Source of the DNA: Streptomyces davaonensis JCM 4913
Lineage (GTDB): Bacteria; Actinomycetota; Actinomycetes; Streptomycetales; Streptomycetaceae
DNA length: 64,000 nt
Direction of reading: 5' to 3'
NCBI RefSeq assembly: GCF_000349325.1
Contig: NC_020504.1
Location: 6,234,053 to 6,298,052 of the forward strand
The position numbers were made by a program, and so were the translations under genes. Shown in pieces: positions 17,844 to 26,841 of the stretch; positions within the stretch are counted from its first letter, which is position 1, and each line of letters begins with the position of its first letter. The notes under the pieces were generated by a model. The model was given only the letters and a program-made list of their open reading frames with translations. It made no database searches and was not told the origin of the DNA.

Positions 17844-19148
17844 TCAGGCCGATCCTGCCCCCATCGGCGGGGCCGGGAACGGCAGCACGGCCACTGTTAC
17901 GTTGTCGTGGCCCCCGCCGTCGAGCGCATGACCGACCAGGACCTGGGCGCTGTGCAGGGGGCGCACGGCCGCGTCGAGGGGCACCACGTCGGCCATCTCC
18001 TCGGCCGCCTCGGCGTAGTTCCACAGGCCGTCGGTGCACACCACCACCACACCAGGCCGGTCCGGCTTGAAGGAAGCGGTGTGCGGCTCCAGTTCGTAGG
18101 CGTCCGCGCCGAGCCAGCCGGTGATCGCGTGGGCGCGCTCGTCGGCGTACGCCTCGGCCTCGTTCATCAGGCCCGCCGCGACCATCTGCGCGGCCCAGGA
18201 GTCGTCCTCGGTGAGCCGGGCCGGGGGAGCGCTGCGGTCCACCGGGACCCAGTAGGCGCGGCTGTCGCCGACCCAGCCGACGACCAGAAGACCGGAGGTG
18301 ATCACGGCGCCGACCAGGGTGCAGGCGGGGGCGTTCTGGTGCGGGGCGTGCTCACGGGCGGTGGCGGGCTCGCCGGCCAGCGCGTTGACCGCGCGGGAGG
18401 CGGCGACGATCGCCTCGTGCATCGCCTGCTGCGGGTGCGTGCCGTGCGGCAGGGCCGCGAGCAGGGTGTCGGTCGCCGCCCGGGACGCGGCCAGCGAGGC
18501 CTCGTCGGGGCGGGTCGCCGAGGAGACGCCGTCGCAGACGATCGCGAGGACCGCGGGGGAGCCGTCGGCCAGGGCGGTGCAGCCCACGGCGAAGGAGTCC
18601 TCGTTGCGGTGGTGGCGCAGTCCGCGGTCGCTGACCGCGGCCACCGGACCGCACTCCTGCTCCATGTGGTCGCGCTCGCGTGGCTGGGCGTGCCCGCAGT
18701 TCTCGCAGTACCCGTCGTGGTCGACGCGGCCGGCCCGGCAGGCCACGCACACCTTGGCGGGCGCGGGCTGCTGCTCGGGGGCGATCCGTGGATCGGGCGC
18801 CTGGAGCGGGTATTCGTCGGGCTCCGGCGCACGGTCGAACCGCACCCCGCCGGGCCCGTCCGGCGATACGGCCCGCTGCCCGGCCTGCGGGGCGCCGCGG
18901 CCGTCCGACTCCGTGCCCTGGAGGTCGGTCGGCAGGTGCACGGCCGGCGGGGTGTCCGAGCTGTCCGGCTCGGAGGCGTGCGGCCAGGCGACACTGCCGT
19001 TGACAGCGGCCGGGCGATCGGCGCTTGGCGTCTCCGCCGACGCGGACAGGTCGTATCCGCACTTCTCGCAGAAACGGTCACCCGAGAGCAGCGGTTCCGC
19101 GCAGCTCGGGCAGTTCGACAGAGCGGCCTGCTGGGGCATCTGTGACAT
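17844..19148 (-). CDS. PP2C-family serine/threonine phosphatase with N-terminal zinc ribbon
   Basis: Metal-dependent Ser/Thr phosphatase of 434 residues. An N-terminal zinc ribbon (CPSCAEP...CEKCGY) is followed by a linker with a second CxxC ribbon (CVACRAG...CENCGH). The PP2C catalytic domain (about 185-430) shows DRGLRHHRNEDSF, AIVCDGVSS, GWVGDSRAYW, CTDGLWNYA and GHDNVTVAVL, so all metal ligands are present. ATG at 19148 lies 3 bases past the kinase stop codon (a TTG at 19151 is an alternative), implying coupled expression. It is the natural antagonist of the upstream kinase. Confidence 0.94.
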   Translation of the reverse strand: MSQMPQQAALSNCPSCAEPLLSGDRFCEKCGYDLSASAETPSADRPAAVNGSVAWPHASEPDSSDTPPAVHLPTDLQGTESDGRGAPQAGQRAVSPDGPGGVRFDRAPEPDEYPLQAPDPRIAPEQQPAPAKVCVACRAGRVDHDGYCENCGHAQPRERDHMEQECGPVAAVSDRGLRHHRNEDSFAVGCTALADGSPAVLAIVCDGVSSATRPDEASLAASRAATDTLLAALPHGTHPQQAMHEAIVAASRAVNALAGEPATAREHAPHQNAPACTLVGAVITSGLLVVGWVGDSRAYWVPVDRSAPPARLTEDDSWAAQMVAAGLMNEAEAYADERAHAITGWLGADAYELEPHTASFKPDRPGVVVVCTDGLWNYAEAAEEMADVVPLDAAVRPLHSAQVLVGHALDGGGHDNVTVAVLPFPAPPMGAGSA

Positions 19149-19151
19149 CAA

Positions 19152-21632
19152 CTACACCCACGTCCGGGGGCGGTAACGGTTGGCACGTTCCACCAGGTCG
19201 ATCCTCTCCTCGCCGCCCTGCGCGAGCCGGGCCAGCGTGCGGTACGAACGCTCGAGTCCGAACCGCAGTCCCCGCTCGTCCAGGCCGCTGCCGAGCAGCA
19301 CCCGTCCCCCGGCGGCGGTGGGGACGGAACCCTGGCCACCGGAGAGTATCCAGTCCAGCGCGCAGCCGAGCACCTCCGTGGCCAACTGCTCGCGGCGCGC
19401 CGGGTCGAGGCCGTACGCCTGAAGCGCCTCCACCTGCCCGGCGGCGGCGGTCAGGTCCTCCAGGAACGGTACGTCACTGGCGACCGCGGTGCGTTGCCGC
19501 AGCCGCGCCCGTACGGCGGCCACCCGCGCGGCCGTGTAGTGGATGGAACTCTCCGCGACCGACTCCAGGGTGCGTACGGCGCCGCCCCGGTCGCCGGTGG
19601 CGAGCTGGACGCGGGCCAGGCCGAAGGCGGCGCTCACATAGCTCGGGTCGGTCGACCAGACCAGGCGGTAGTACTCGGCGGCGTTGTCCAACTGGCCGAG
19701 CACCTCCGCGCACAGGCCGAGGGCCAGCTTCGGCGCGGGCTCGCCGGGGAAGGCGTCGTAGATCGCGTCGAAGGCGAGCGCGGCGCCCTCGTGGTCGCCG
19801 GTCACCAGGGCGGCCACGCCCCGGTACCACACCACCCGCCAGTCGTCGGGCCGTTCGCCCTCCAGCCGGCTCAGGGTCTCGTGGGCGGTGCCCGCGTCGC
19901 CGTTCTCCAGCCAGGCCCGCACCTGCCGCAGCCGGGTCTCGGTGGACGGCGCCGGAGCGGCGGCGAGGGCGCTCACCAGTTCGGCGGGCGCGGAGGTCAT
20001 CAGGCCCGCGAGGAAACCGGCGTTGGGGTCCCCGGGGTCCACATGCGGCACCGGCAGCGCGAGCGCGGCGGCCGGGGTGGGGACGGGCTTGACGAGCCCG
20101 GCGGTGAGCGCGGGCGCGCCGTCCGGGGCGGTGCCGCCGCGGACCCCCAGCCGGGAGACCTCGCCGTCCAGCTTGGGGAACAACTCCGTGTCCGTGACCT
20201 TCACTTCGGGCCCGAACAGCGTCGACAGGGAGGGCCGCGCCCGCCCCGTCTGGAGCGAGACGACCTCCCGCAGCACGCCCGTCAGCTGCTCCGCCATCTC
20301 CTGGGCGGAGGCGAACCGGCGCGCTGGGTCCGGGTCGGTCGCCCGCACCAGGAGCCGGTAGAAGGACTCGTACTGCCGGAACACCTCGATGTTGTCCGGG
20401 TCGGGCAGGGAGTCCACGAAGACGTTCGTGTAGCCCTGGAAGTCGAACGTCAGCACCGCCAGGGTGCGGGCGACGGTGTAGAGGTCGCTGGCCACCGACG
20501 GGCCCACGTCGGCGACTTCGGGCGCCTGGTAGCCGACCGTGCCGTAGATCGCCGACTCGTCGTCGTCCATGCGGCGCACGGCGCCCATGTCGATGAGCTT
20601 GAGCTGGCTCTCGGTCTGGATGGCGTTGTCGACCTTGAAGTCGCAGTACAGCAGGTTGCGGCTGTGCAGATGGCCGAGCGCCTCCAGGGCCTCGATGCCG
20701 TACGCGCACGCCTGCTCCACCGGCAGCGGATCGCGCTTGCCCCCGGTCGTGCGGCGGCCGTTGGCGATCTCCTTGAGGGACTTGCCGCCGACGTACTCCA
20801 TGACGATGTAGCCGTCCATGGAGCCGGTGCGCTGGTCGAGGTGCTCGACGAAGTTGTAGATCCGCACGATGTTGGCGTGCTCGATCTCCGCGAGGAAGCG
20901 CCGCTCGGAGATCGCGGCGGCCATCGCGTCCTGGTCGCCGGTGTCCAGCAGGCCCTTGAGCACCACCCACCGGTCGGAGACCGCGCGGTCCACGGCGAGG
21001 TAGATCCAGCCGAGCCCGCCGTGCGCCAGACAGCCCACGACCTCGTACTGGCCGTGCACGACATCCCCGGACTTCAGCTTCGGGATGAAGGAGTACGGGT
21101 GGCCGCACTTGGTGCAGAAGCCCTCCGTGCGGCCCGGCCGCTCGTCGCGCGCGCGGCCCACCGGCGCCCCGCAGTCGGAGCGCGAGCAGTACCGCTTGCG
21201 CTCGGGCACCTCGGGGTTGTCCAGCACCATCGCGCGCGGGTCGGGCCGCGGCACGTCCGGCACCTCGACCAGGCCCACGCCGAGCCGTCCGCGCCCGGAG
21301 GAACCGGCCGCCGCGCCGGAGCTGCGCACCGACACCGAGCGGCTGGAGGTCCGCCCCGACAGGGACCGCGAGAGCCGTCCCGACACCGAGCGGCGCGACT
21401 TCGACGACTGCGACGACGTACGCGAGCTGGCGCGGCTGCTGGAGCGGGAACTGCCGCTGCCGGAGCTGTCCTTGCCGCCGCCGGTCACCCCGGTGGCCGG
21501 TGAGCCGACCATGCCGTTGGTGGAGACGACCGGGGCGAGCCCGCAGGTGTCGCAGTACAGCTCGCCGCCGCCCACGTCCTCGTAACTGCCCCCGCAGCCG
21601 GGCCGCTGGCAGGTCTGCTGTGCCTGACTCAT
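19152..21632 (-). CDS. pknG: PknG-like serine/threonine protein kinase with rubredoxin-like and TPR regions
   Basis: An 826-residue soluble kinase. Order: zinc ribbon (CQRPGCGG...CDTCG, residues 8-30); a Ser/Arg-rich linker (about 55-110); a rubredoxin-like four-cysteine module (CSRSDCG...CTKCG, 149-176); the kinase domain (about 193-460) with glycine loop AHGGLG, K226 in VVLKGL, D331 in YCDFKVDN and D348 in LIDMG (DLG in mycobacterial PknG); then a TPR-like helical C-terminus. PknG regulates 2-oxoglutarate metabolism through FHA proteins in actinobacteria and is controlled by GlnH/GlnX, both encoded just upstream here. It overlaps the upstream gene by 4 bases (ATGA). Confidence 0.95.
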   Translation of the reverse strand: MSQAQQTCQRPGCGGSYEDVGGGELYCDTCGLAPVVSTNGMVGSPATGVTGGGKDSSGSGSSRSSSRASSRTSSQSSKSRRSVSGRLSRSLSGRTSSRSVSVRSSGAAAGSSGRGRLGVGLVEVPDVPRPDPRAMVLDNPEVPERKRYCSRSDCGAPVGRARDERPGRTEGFCTKCGHPYSFIPKLKSGDVVHGQYEVVGCLAHGGLGWIYLAVDRAVSDRWVVLKGLLDTGDQDAMAAAISERRFLAEIEHANIVRIYNFVEHLDQRTGSMDGYIVMEYVGGKSLKEIANGRRTTGGKRDPLPVEQACAYGIEALEALGHLHSRNLLYCDFKVDNAIQTESQLKLIDMGAVRRMDDDESAIYGTVGYQAPEVADVGPSVASDLYTVARTLAVLTFDFQGYTNVFVDSLPDPDNIEVFRQYESFYRLLVRATDPDPARRFASAQEMAEQLTGVLREVVSLQTGRARPSLSTLFGPEVKVTDTELFPKLDGEVSRLGVRGGTAPDGAPALTAGLVKPVPTPAAALALPVPHVDPGDPNAGFLAGLMTSAPAELVSALAAAPAPSTETRLRQVRAWLENGDAGTAHETLSRLEGERPDDWRVVWYRGVAALVTGDHEGAALAFDAIYDAFPGEPAPKLALGLCAEVLGQLDNAAEYYRLVWSTDPSYVSAAFGLARVQLATGDRGGAVRTLESVAESSIHYTAARVAAVRARLRQRTAVASDVPFLEDLTAAAGQVEALQAYGLDPARREQLATEVLGCALDWILSGGQGSVPTAAGGRVLLGSGLDERGLRFGLERSYRTLARLAQGGEERIDLVERANRYRPRTWV

Positions 21633-22963
21633 GACGACGTCTCCCCCCGACGGTCCTCAGGGCCGCCCTGCCCCGGCACGCGCGGGGCGCCCAGCTGTTC
21701 GGCGGCCGCCTGCTGATAGCGCAGGACGGCCTGTTCCGCGACGCGCAGGTCGCAGGGCGCGCTCCACAGCATCCGCCGGGCCGCGTCGTAGCGCTCGATC
21801 AGGAACGGGTCCTCGGCCAGGCCGTGCCGGGCCACCTTCGCCTTGTACGCGTCCAGGCGGCCGCGCAGCTCGGCGCGGACCGCGAGCGGAGCGGTGACCG
21901 CGGTCAACGACTCGCGGGCCCGCAGCAGTTCGTCCTCCGCCTTCTGCTCCAGCGACTCCAAAAGCGGGGACAGCCGGTGCCACTGGGCGTGCCGGCGGTA
22001 CTCGGCGGCCGTCGCGAGCTGTTCCTGGAGCACGGTCGGCGGGCCGCTGACCACCGGCACCTCGGTGGCGGCGATCTTCGCGAGGACCTCGCCGCGCGCG
22101 GTGCGGGCCTCGGCGAGGGTGCGGTCCGCGCGGGAGAGCACGTCCCGCAGCTTGACCAGCCGCGCCTCGGAGTCCTGCCGGACGGTCAGCACGGCGTCGA
22201 TCTCCCGGCGCACGTCCTCCAGGGCGCGCGCCTCACGGTCGTAGACCGTGGTGTCCGGCTTGCCGCCGCCCGGCGCCGAACTCCCTTGCGCGGGACGCCA
22301 GAAGGCCAGCGGGTCGGAGACCACCTGCTCGCGCAGCTGTGTCAGCGTGCGCGTGATGCGCTCCAGGTCGTCACCGGCCGGATGCTCGCCCGGACGCACC
22401 CCGACGGAGTGCGCGAGCTTACGGGTGCGCTGGAGCTCTGCGGCCAGTAAATCGATCCGGGCGGGCAGCGCCGACCACACCGCGTCGGCGGCGACCACCA
22501 TGTCCAGCGAGGTCGCGTACAGCTCGTTCATCCGGTCCACCAGCGTCACCAGCGAGAACCGCTCGCTCAGCTTGCCCGAATTGCCGTGCAGGGTCGGCGC
22601 GTTGGCCGTCGCCGTGGTCGACCCGGCGACCGTGACCGACTCGCCGCGCAGCACCTCGGTCAGCTCGACCAGGTCCTCCCGGCTGGACCAGCGGCGGCGG
22701 GAGCGGATCTCACGGGCGCCGCGCAGGGCCGCCGTATAGGCGTCGAAATAGGCCCACAGCAGCGTGATCGAGGCGTCCGTGGTCGTCCAGCGCTCGTTGG
22801 TGACGCCGGTCAGTTCGGCGCCTTCGAGGAGTCTGCGGCCCGCGTGGTCCTGGAGGGCGAGCAGCGAGGTCTCGATGGCCTCGTGCTCCGCGCCGAGCCG
22901 CGCCAGCGCACGGTCCACCTCGTCCCGGTCCATCACCGGGCCGGGGGGTTCCGTGACGCCCAT
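21629..22963 (-). CDS. Coiled-coil protein of the PknG cluster, unknown function
   Basis: A 444-residue, largely helical, Ala/Glu/Arg/Leu-rich protein with predicted coiled coils and no signal peptide or membrane helix. No known domain is recognised. ATG at 22963 has GAGAGGTG upstream, and its stop overlaps the pknG start by 4 bases, so it is made in step with the kinase. It sits between GlnH and PknG, a place with no counterpart in the mycobacterial glnX-glnH-pknG order, so it could be an adaptor linking the sensor to the kinase (inference). Confidence 0.8.
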   Translation of the reverse strand: MGVTEPPGPVMDRDEVDRALARLGAEHEAIETSLLALQDHAGRRLLEGAELTGVTNERWTTTDASITLLWAYFDAYTAALRGAREIRSRRRWSSREDLVELTEVLRGESVTVAGSTTATANAPTLHGNSGKLSERFSLVTLVDRMNELYATSLDMVVAADAVWSALPARIDLLAAELQRTRKLAHSVGVRPGEHPAGDDLERITRTLTQLREQVVSDPLAFWRPAQGSSAPGGGKPDTTVYDREARALEDVRREIDAVLTVRQDSEARLVKLRDVLSRADRTLAEARTARGEVLAKIAATEVPVVSGPPTVLQEQLATAAEYRRHAQWHRLSPLLESLEQKAEDELLRARESLTAVTAPLAVRAELRGRLDAYKAKVARHGLAEDPFLIERYDAARRMLWSAPCDLRVAEQAVLRYQQAAAEQLGAPRVPGQGGPEDRRGETSS

Positions 22964-23019
22964 CGATCACCTCTCGCTGCTGTGTTGGGTGGCTGGGGGG
23001 TTGTTCTGGTCCGTGCGGT

Positions 23020-24063
23020 TCAGCTCTTGCGGAGGTATTGCGGTGCGGGCGGCTCCGAGTCCTCCGACTCCGCTCCCAGTGTCGCCGAGAGCCACTTGTC
23101 GTACGACGACTGCCAGCCGCCGGAGGTGTCCTTGCGGTAGTCGACCAGAATCTGGTTGACCCGGCGTACCAGATCGTCGGCGTCCTTCTTCATCGCCACG
23201 CCGTAGTACTCGGTGGTGAACGCGGCACCCTTCAGCTCGACCGTCGGGTCCTGCGCGGCCTGGCTGGCGGCGAGCGCGCCGTCGGTCACCACCGCGTCCA
23301 CCTCGCCGAGTTGGAGGCGGACCAGGCAGTCGAGCTGGTTGGGGACGGTGCGGGAGATGTCCGCCGAGGCGGGCAGGTCACCCTCCTTCTGGCCCTGTTC
23401 CAGGGTCGAGTACGCCGTCGAGCCCTCGGCGGTGCAGATCTTCCGGTCGGCGAGGGTGTCGTCGTAGCCCTCGACGGTGGAGGACTTGGGGGCCAGGACC
23501 TGCTGGCCGGTCTTGAAGTAGGGGGCGGAGAAGGCGACGTCGGCGAGCCGGTCGCAGTTGATCGTCATGGTGCGCACCACCATGTCGACCCGGCCCTCCT
23601 GGATCGCGGGGATGCGCTGGTTGGTGGGGATCGCCTTGAACTGCACCGCGTCCGGGTCGCCGAGGATGTCCTCGGCGATGCGGTGCACCAGGTCGATGTC
23701 AAAGCCCTCCAGCTCGGCGGTGCCGGTGCTGTTGGGGTTGCGGTAGCCCCAGCGGTAGCTGTTCTGGTCGACGCCGACGACCAGCTTGCGCTTCTCGCCC
23801 TGCCGGTTCTTGATCTCCTCGATGGTCGGGCCGTCGGCGCCGGACGGGGAGAGCGTCTGCTTCTCCGGGTCCGTGCACTCCTCCTCCGCGCGGGCGGGGC
23901 TGCCCTGCGCGATCCCCGGGGAACCGGTGCCGGTGCTGCCGTCGCCGGCGGCCTGGGTGCGCGGCAGCAGCAGCGCGAGCACCACCGCCAGGGCGCACAC
24001 GGCCGCCATCGCCCCTACTCCGCCCCAGCCCTTCAGACTGGCCCGCAAACGTCGTGCACGCAT
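23020..24063 (-). CDS. glnH: GlnH-like amino-acid-binding protein
   Basis: Periplasmic binding-protein fold of the polar amino acid family (SBP_bac_3), 347 residues. An N-terminal membrane segment (about residues 14-35, GAMAAVCALAVVLALLLP) lacks a normal lipobox, so it probably anchors the protein. The binding domain follows from about residue 88 (KRKLVVGVDQNSYRWGY), with GFDIDLVHRIAEDILG and MVVRTMTINCDR. In mycobacteria GlnH senses Asp/Glu outside the membrane and signals through GlnX to PknG. No ABC permease or ATPase gene accompanies it, supporting a sensor rather than a transporter. ATG at 24063 with AGAGGGGG upstream. Confidence 0.92.
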   Translation of the reverse strand: MRARRLRASLKGWGGVGAMAAVCALAVVLALLLPRTQAAGDGSTGTGSPGIAQGSPARAEEECTDPEKQTLSPSGADGPTIEEIKNRQGEKRKLVVGVDQNSYRWGYRNPNSTGTAELEGFDIDLVHRIAEDILGDPDAVQFKAIPTNQRIPAIQEGRVDMVVRTMTINCDRLADVAFSAPYFKTGQQVLAPKSSTVEGYDDTLADRKICTAEGSTAYSTLEQGQKEGDLPASADISRTVPNQLDCLVRLQLGEVDAVVTDGALAASQAAQDPTVELKGAAFTTEYYGVAMKKDADDLVRRVNQILVDYRKDTSGGWQSSYDKWLSATLGAESEDSEPPAPQYLRKS

Positions 24064-24077
24064 GCTCACGCCCCCTC

Positions 24078-25505
24078 TCACCGGTACTCCGACAGCCTGC
24101 GGCCGATGCCCAGGACGGCGCCGGCCGCGCCCAGGACGGCGAGGACGGCGGCGCCGATGGACAGGCCCGACATCGCGTCCAGGCCGTCGCCGGCCGCCGT
24201 CTTGAACTCGGTCGTCTCGTGCTTCAGCGCGGTAGCGAGGTTGGTGTCGACGCTGTCGAAGCACTCGCCGGTGGTGCCCTTGGCGCCGATCACCTTGTCC
24301 AGCGCCGCCTGGTACTCGCCGTTCTCGTCCTCCGCGCGGGCGGCGGAGTGGCGCTTCTTCCACTCCGTCATGTTGCCCACGGCCGCGGTGACCGGCTGCT
24401 CGCCCGCGTCGTCGTCGGCGAGACCCTCGGCCAGTGCGAGGCCCTTGCCGAGGGTGTCCATGTCCTGCTGGAAGTCGTAGTCGTAGGCGTCGTACGTCTC
24501 CTCGCCGACCTTCTTCGTCTCGGCGCCGCGGGAGACCAGCGTCAGGTTCTCGTTGCCGCGCGCCTTCAGGGAGGCGATGCGGGCGTCGTGCAGGACGTTC
24601 AGCGAGCGGACGCCGTGGTCGTAGGAGTCGTTCAGGCTTGCGCGGGCGACGCTGTGGCCGACGACGAGCCAGAGCAGCACCACGGTGGCGGTGGCCGTGG
24701 CGGCGACCAGGCCGTGGTTCAGGACGCGGTTGGTGCGGCGGTAGTTGCGGTGCTGGGCCCAGGCGAGGGCGGCCAGCGCGAGGACGCCGAGGGCGATCGC
24801 GGCCCAGGGGTAGGGCGTGGCGTCGTCGTAGTCGTCGCTCAGCCGCTGGTTCTCCTTCTTGTAGAGATCCTCGGCGGCCGGGAGCATCTCCTGCTGCATC
24901 TTCTCGTTGGCGTAGCGCAGATAGGCGCCGCCGACCGGGAAGCCCTGGCGGTTGTAGGTGCGGGCCTGCTCCACGAGGCCCTTGTACTCCGGGAGCAGGC
25001 GGTTGAGCTTGGAGATCGCCGCGGCGGAGGGGGAGTCGGGGTCGGAGTTGGCCGCGGCGTTGACGAGTTTCTCGGCGGCGGTGCGGATGCCCTTCTCGTA
25101 GCGGACGCGGTTGACGCCGCTCTCTGCGCGGCCGGCCAGGAAGCCGCTGGAGGCGGCGGTGTTGGCGTCGGCGAGGGAGCGGTAGATGTCGGCGGCGTCG
25201 GAGCTGAGGGGCTGGCTGCTGTGCAGGACGTCGTCGGCGGCGGCCGCGCGGTCGGTGACCTGCCAGGCGGTCACGCCGCCGAATGCGACGACGAGCAGGG
25301 CGAGTACGGCGCCGATGATGCGGAGCCGGCCGGGCTCGGTGGTCGCGGCGGACCGGAGCTGGTCCAGCCCCTCGGCGAAGGCCGTGCGGCGCTTGTCGGG
25401 CGGGGTCGGGGCTGTTGGCCTGCCCTGCTGCGGTGGTACCGACGGCATGGTGGGCATGCCGGTGTGCGGTGGTGGTGCCGTACTGCTCTGTGCCGGCTGT
25501 GTCAC
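24078..25505 (-). CDS. glnX: GlnX-like membrane signalling protein
   Basis: A 475-residue integral membrane protein with about four transmembrane segments: one near the N-terminus (LRIIGAVLALLVVAFGG), a central pair (YPWAAIALGVLALAALAWA and ATATATVVLLWLVVGHSV) and one at the C-terminus (LSIGAAVLAVLGAAGAVLG). They enclose two helical extracellular domains of the four-helix sensory type. This is the GlnX architecture, which couples GlnH to PknG. The start is placed at GTG 25505 because GGGGGAGG lies 5 bases before it; ATGs at 25520 and 25526 are alternatives. It is the first gene of the seven-gene cluster and lies 14 bases before glnH. Confidence 0.85.
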   Translation of the reverse strand: MTQPAQSSTAPPPHTGMPTMPSVPPQQGRPTAPTPPDKRRTAFAEGLDQLRSAATTEPGRLRIIGAVLALLVVAFGGVTAWQVTDRAAAADDVLHSSQPLSSDAADIYRSLADANTAASSGFLAGRAESGVNRVRYEKGIRTAAEKLVNAAANSDPDSPSAAAISKLNRLLPEYKGLVEQARTYNRQGFPVGGAYLRYANEKMQQEMLPAAEDLYKKENQRLSDDYDDATPYPWAAIALGVLALAALAWAQHRNYRRTNRVLNHGLVAATATATVVLLWLVVGHSVARASLNDSYDHGVRSLNVLHDARIASLKARGNENLTLVSRGAETKKVGEETYDAYDYDFQQDMDTLGKGLALAEGLADDDAGEQPVTAAVGNMTEWKKRHSAARAEDENGEYQAALDKVIGAKGTTGECFDSVDTNLATALKHETTEFKTAAGDGLDAMSGLSIGAAVLAVLGAAGAVLGIGRRLSEYR

Positions 25506-25683
25506 TTCGACCTCCCCCATGGTCATCCGTCGCCCGCAAGTATCACTGGCGGGACCGACATTCGTCACGGTGGGTCCGCCGGCGGCCTTGCAGTGTCCCG
25601 GATCACCCCCTGCCCATGAATACGCCCAGCGAATCGGTTCGGTTCCGACGGGGGTGTGTTGGGGTGCGCGGGGTGTGTTTTCT
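25506..25683. other. Upstream region of the glnX-pknG cluster
   Basis: With the palindrome that follows, this makes a 370-base gene-free stretch. It must carry the promoter of the seven-gene cluster on the minus strand. I see no operator-like symmetry in it; a T/G-rich tract (GGGTGTGTT twice) is the only notable pattern. Confidence 0.4.
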
Positions 25684-25862
25684 GCCCCCGCCGCCCCTAC
25701 CCGTCCCATCCCTGGGGGCTGCCGCCCCCAGACCCCCGCTTCGGCCCTGAACGGGCCTCGTCCTCAAACGCCGGACGGGCTGAAACAGCCCCTCCGGCGT
25801 TTGAGGAGCGGGGTCTGGGGCGGAGCCCCAGAAGGATGGGACGGGTAGGGGCGGCGGGGGCG
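25684..25862. repeat. Long imperfect inverted repeat downstream of csnK
   Basis: Left arm from 25684 and right arm to 25862 pair in three blocks: CCCCGCCGCCCCTACCCGTC... with its complement at 25834-25862; the CCCCCAGACCCC block (about 25723-25737) with GGGTCTGGGGC (25811-25821); and TCCTCAAACGCCGGA (about 25761-25775) with TCCGGCGTTTGAGGA (25793-25807). The inner blocks are a dispersed palindrome common in Streptomyces intergenic DNA. Position after csnK on the minus strand fits a strong transcription stop. Confidence 0.85.
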
Positions 25863-25875
25863 AGGAAAGGGCTGG

Positions 25876-26841
25876 TCAGTGGGCGTAATGGGCCCGCGCT
25901 CTTCCCTCTGCTTCCGGTCCCGCTCCCACCCGGTCCAGACCCAGCAGGGCCGCGCCCAGTACCGGGGGTGCCGTGACCACTGTCGGTACTGCTTTGGGGG
26001 CGCGGGTCGCCAGCAAGTCCCGTATCCCGCCGTCTAGTTGGGGGTGGCGGGCGGCCAGTACGCTGCCGCCCAGGACCACCGGGGTTTCCTCCGCCAGCAG
26101 GTCCAGCCTGGTCAGGGCGACCGTTGCCATGGTTGTCACCTCTTCCGCCAGGCGGTCCACCAGCGCGCGGGCCACCTCGTCGCCCGCTGCCGCCGTCGCG
26201 AACAGCACCGGCGCCAGTTCGTGGCGGCGGGGATCGGGGATGTGCCCCAGGTGGAGCGCTTCAATCAACGCCTGCATCGACGGGAGGTCGAAATGGGCCG
26301 GGAGCGTCGACGACAGCGCCGTCGGCGCGCCTCTGCCGTCCTCCGCCCTCGCCGCATGCCACAACGCCTCCTCCGCCAGGCCCCAACCACCACCCCAGTC
26401 ACCGGAGATACGGCCCAGCGCCGGGAATCGGGCGGTGCGGCCGTCGGGGAGCATGCCCACGCAGTTGATGCCCGCCCCGCAGACGACGGCCACGCCTCGC
26501 GGTTCGGCCACCCCCGCCCGCAGGATCGCGAACGTGTCGTTGCGGACATCGACCGTCGCTCCCCATGCGCGTGCGTGGAGCGCGGCAGCCAACTGCTCCT
26601 CCTCCACGGGGAGATCGGCGTTGGCCAGGCACGCCGACACGTGGGTCACCGCGTCGACCTCGGCCTCGGCGAAGGCCCGCCGTACCGCGTCCTCCAGCAC
26701 ATCCACCGCCGCCGCCACCCCGACCGCCGGCGGCCGGAACCCACCTCCACGCGCCGCCCCGATGACCTCCCCATCGGCCGTGACCACCGCCACGTCCGTC
26801 TTGCTGTTTCCCGCGTCGACAGCGAGAACCCCGCCCGTCAT
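25876..26841 (-). CDS. csnK: Sugar (glucosamine/N-acetylglucosamine-type) kinase CsnK
   Basis: A 321-residue kinase of the BadF/BadG/N-acetylglucosamine kinase ATPase family with actin-like fold: phosphate-1 motif VLAVDAGNSKTDVAVV at the N-terminus, VVCGAGINCVG (adenosine/phosphate region) and ISGDWGGGWGLAEEAL. It likely phosphorylates the amino sugar released inside the cell. ATG at 26841 overlaps the csnH stop (ATGA). It is last in the csn operon, followed by the long palindrome. Confidence 0.87.
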   Translation of the reverse strand: MTGGVLAVDAGNSKTDVAVVTADGEVIGAARGGGFRPPAVGVAAAVDVLEDAVRRAFAEAEVDAVTHVSACLANADLPVEEEQLAAALHARAWGATVDVRNDTFAILRAGVAEPRGVAVVCGAGINCVGMLPDGRTARFPALGRISGDWGGGWGLAEEALWHAARAEDGRGAPTALSSTLPAHFDLPSMQALIEALHLGHIPDPRRHELAPVLFATAAAGDEVARALVDRLAEEVTTMATVALTRLDLLAEETPVVLGGSVLAARHPQLDGGIRDLLATRAPKAVPTVVTAPPVLGAALLGLDRVGAGPEAEGRARAHYAH

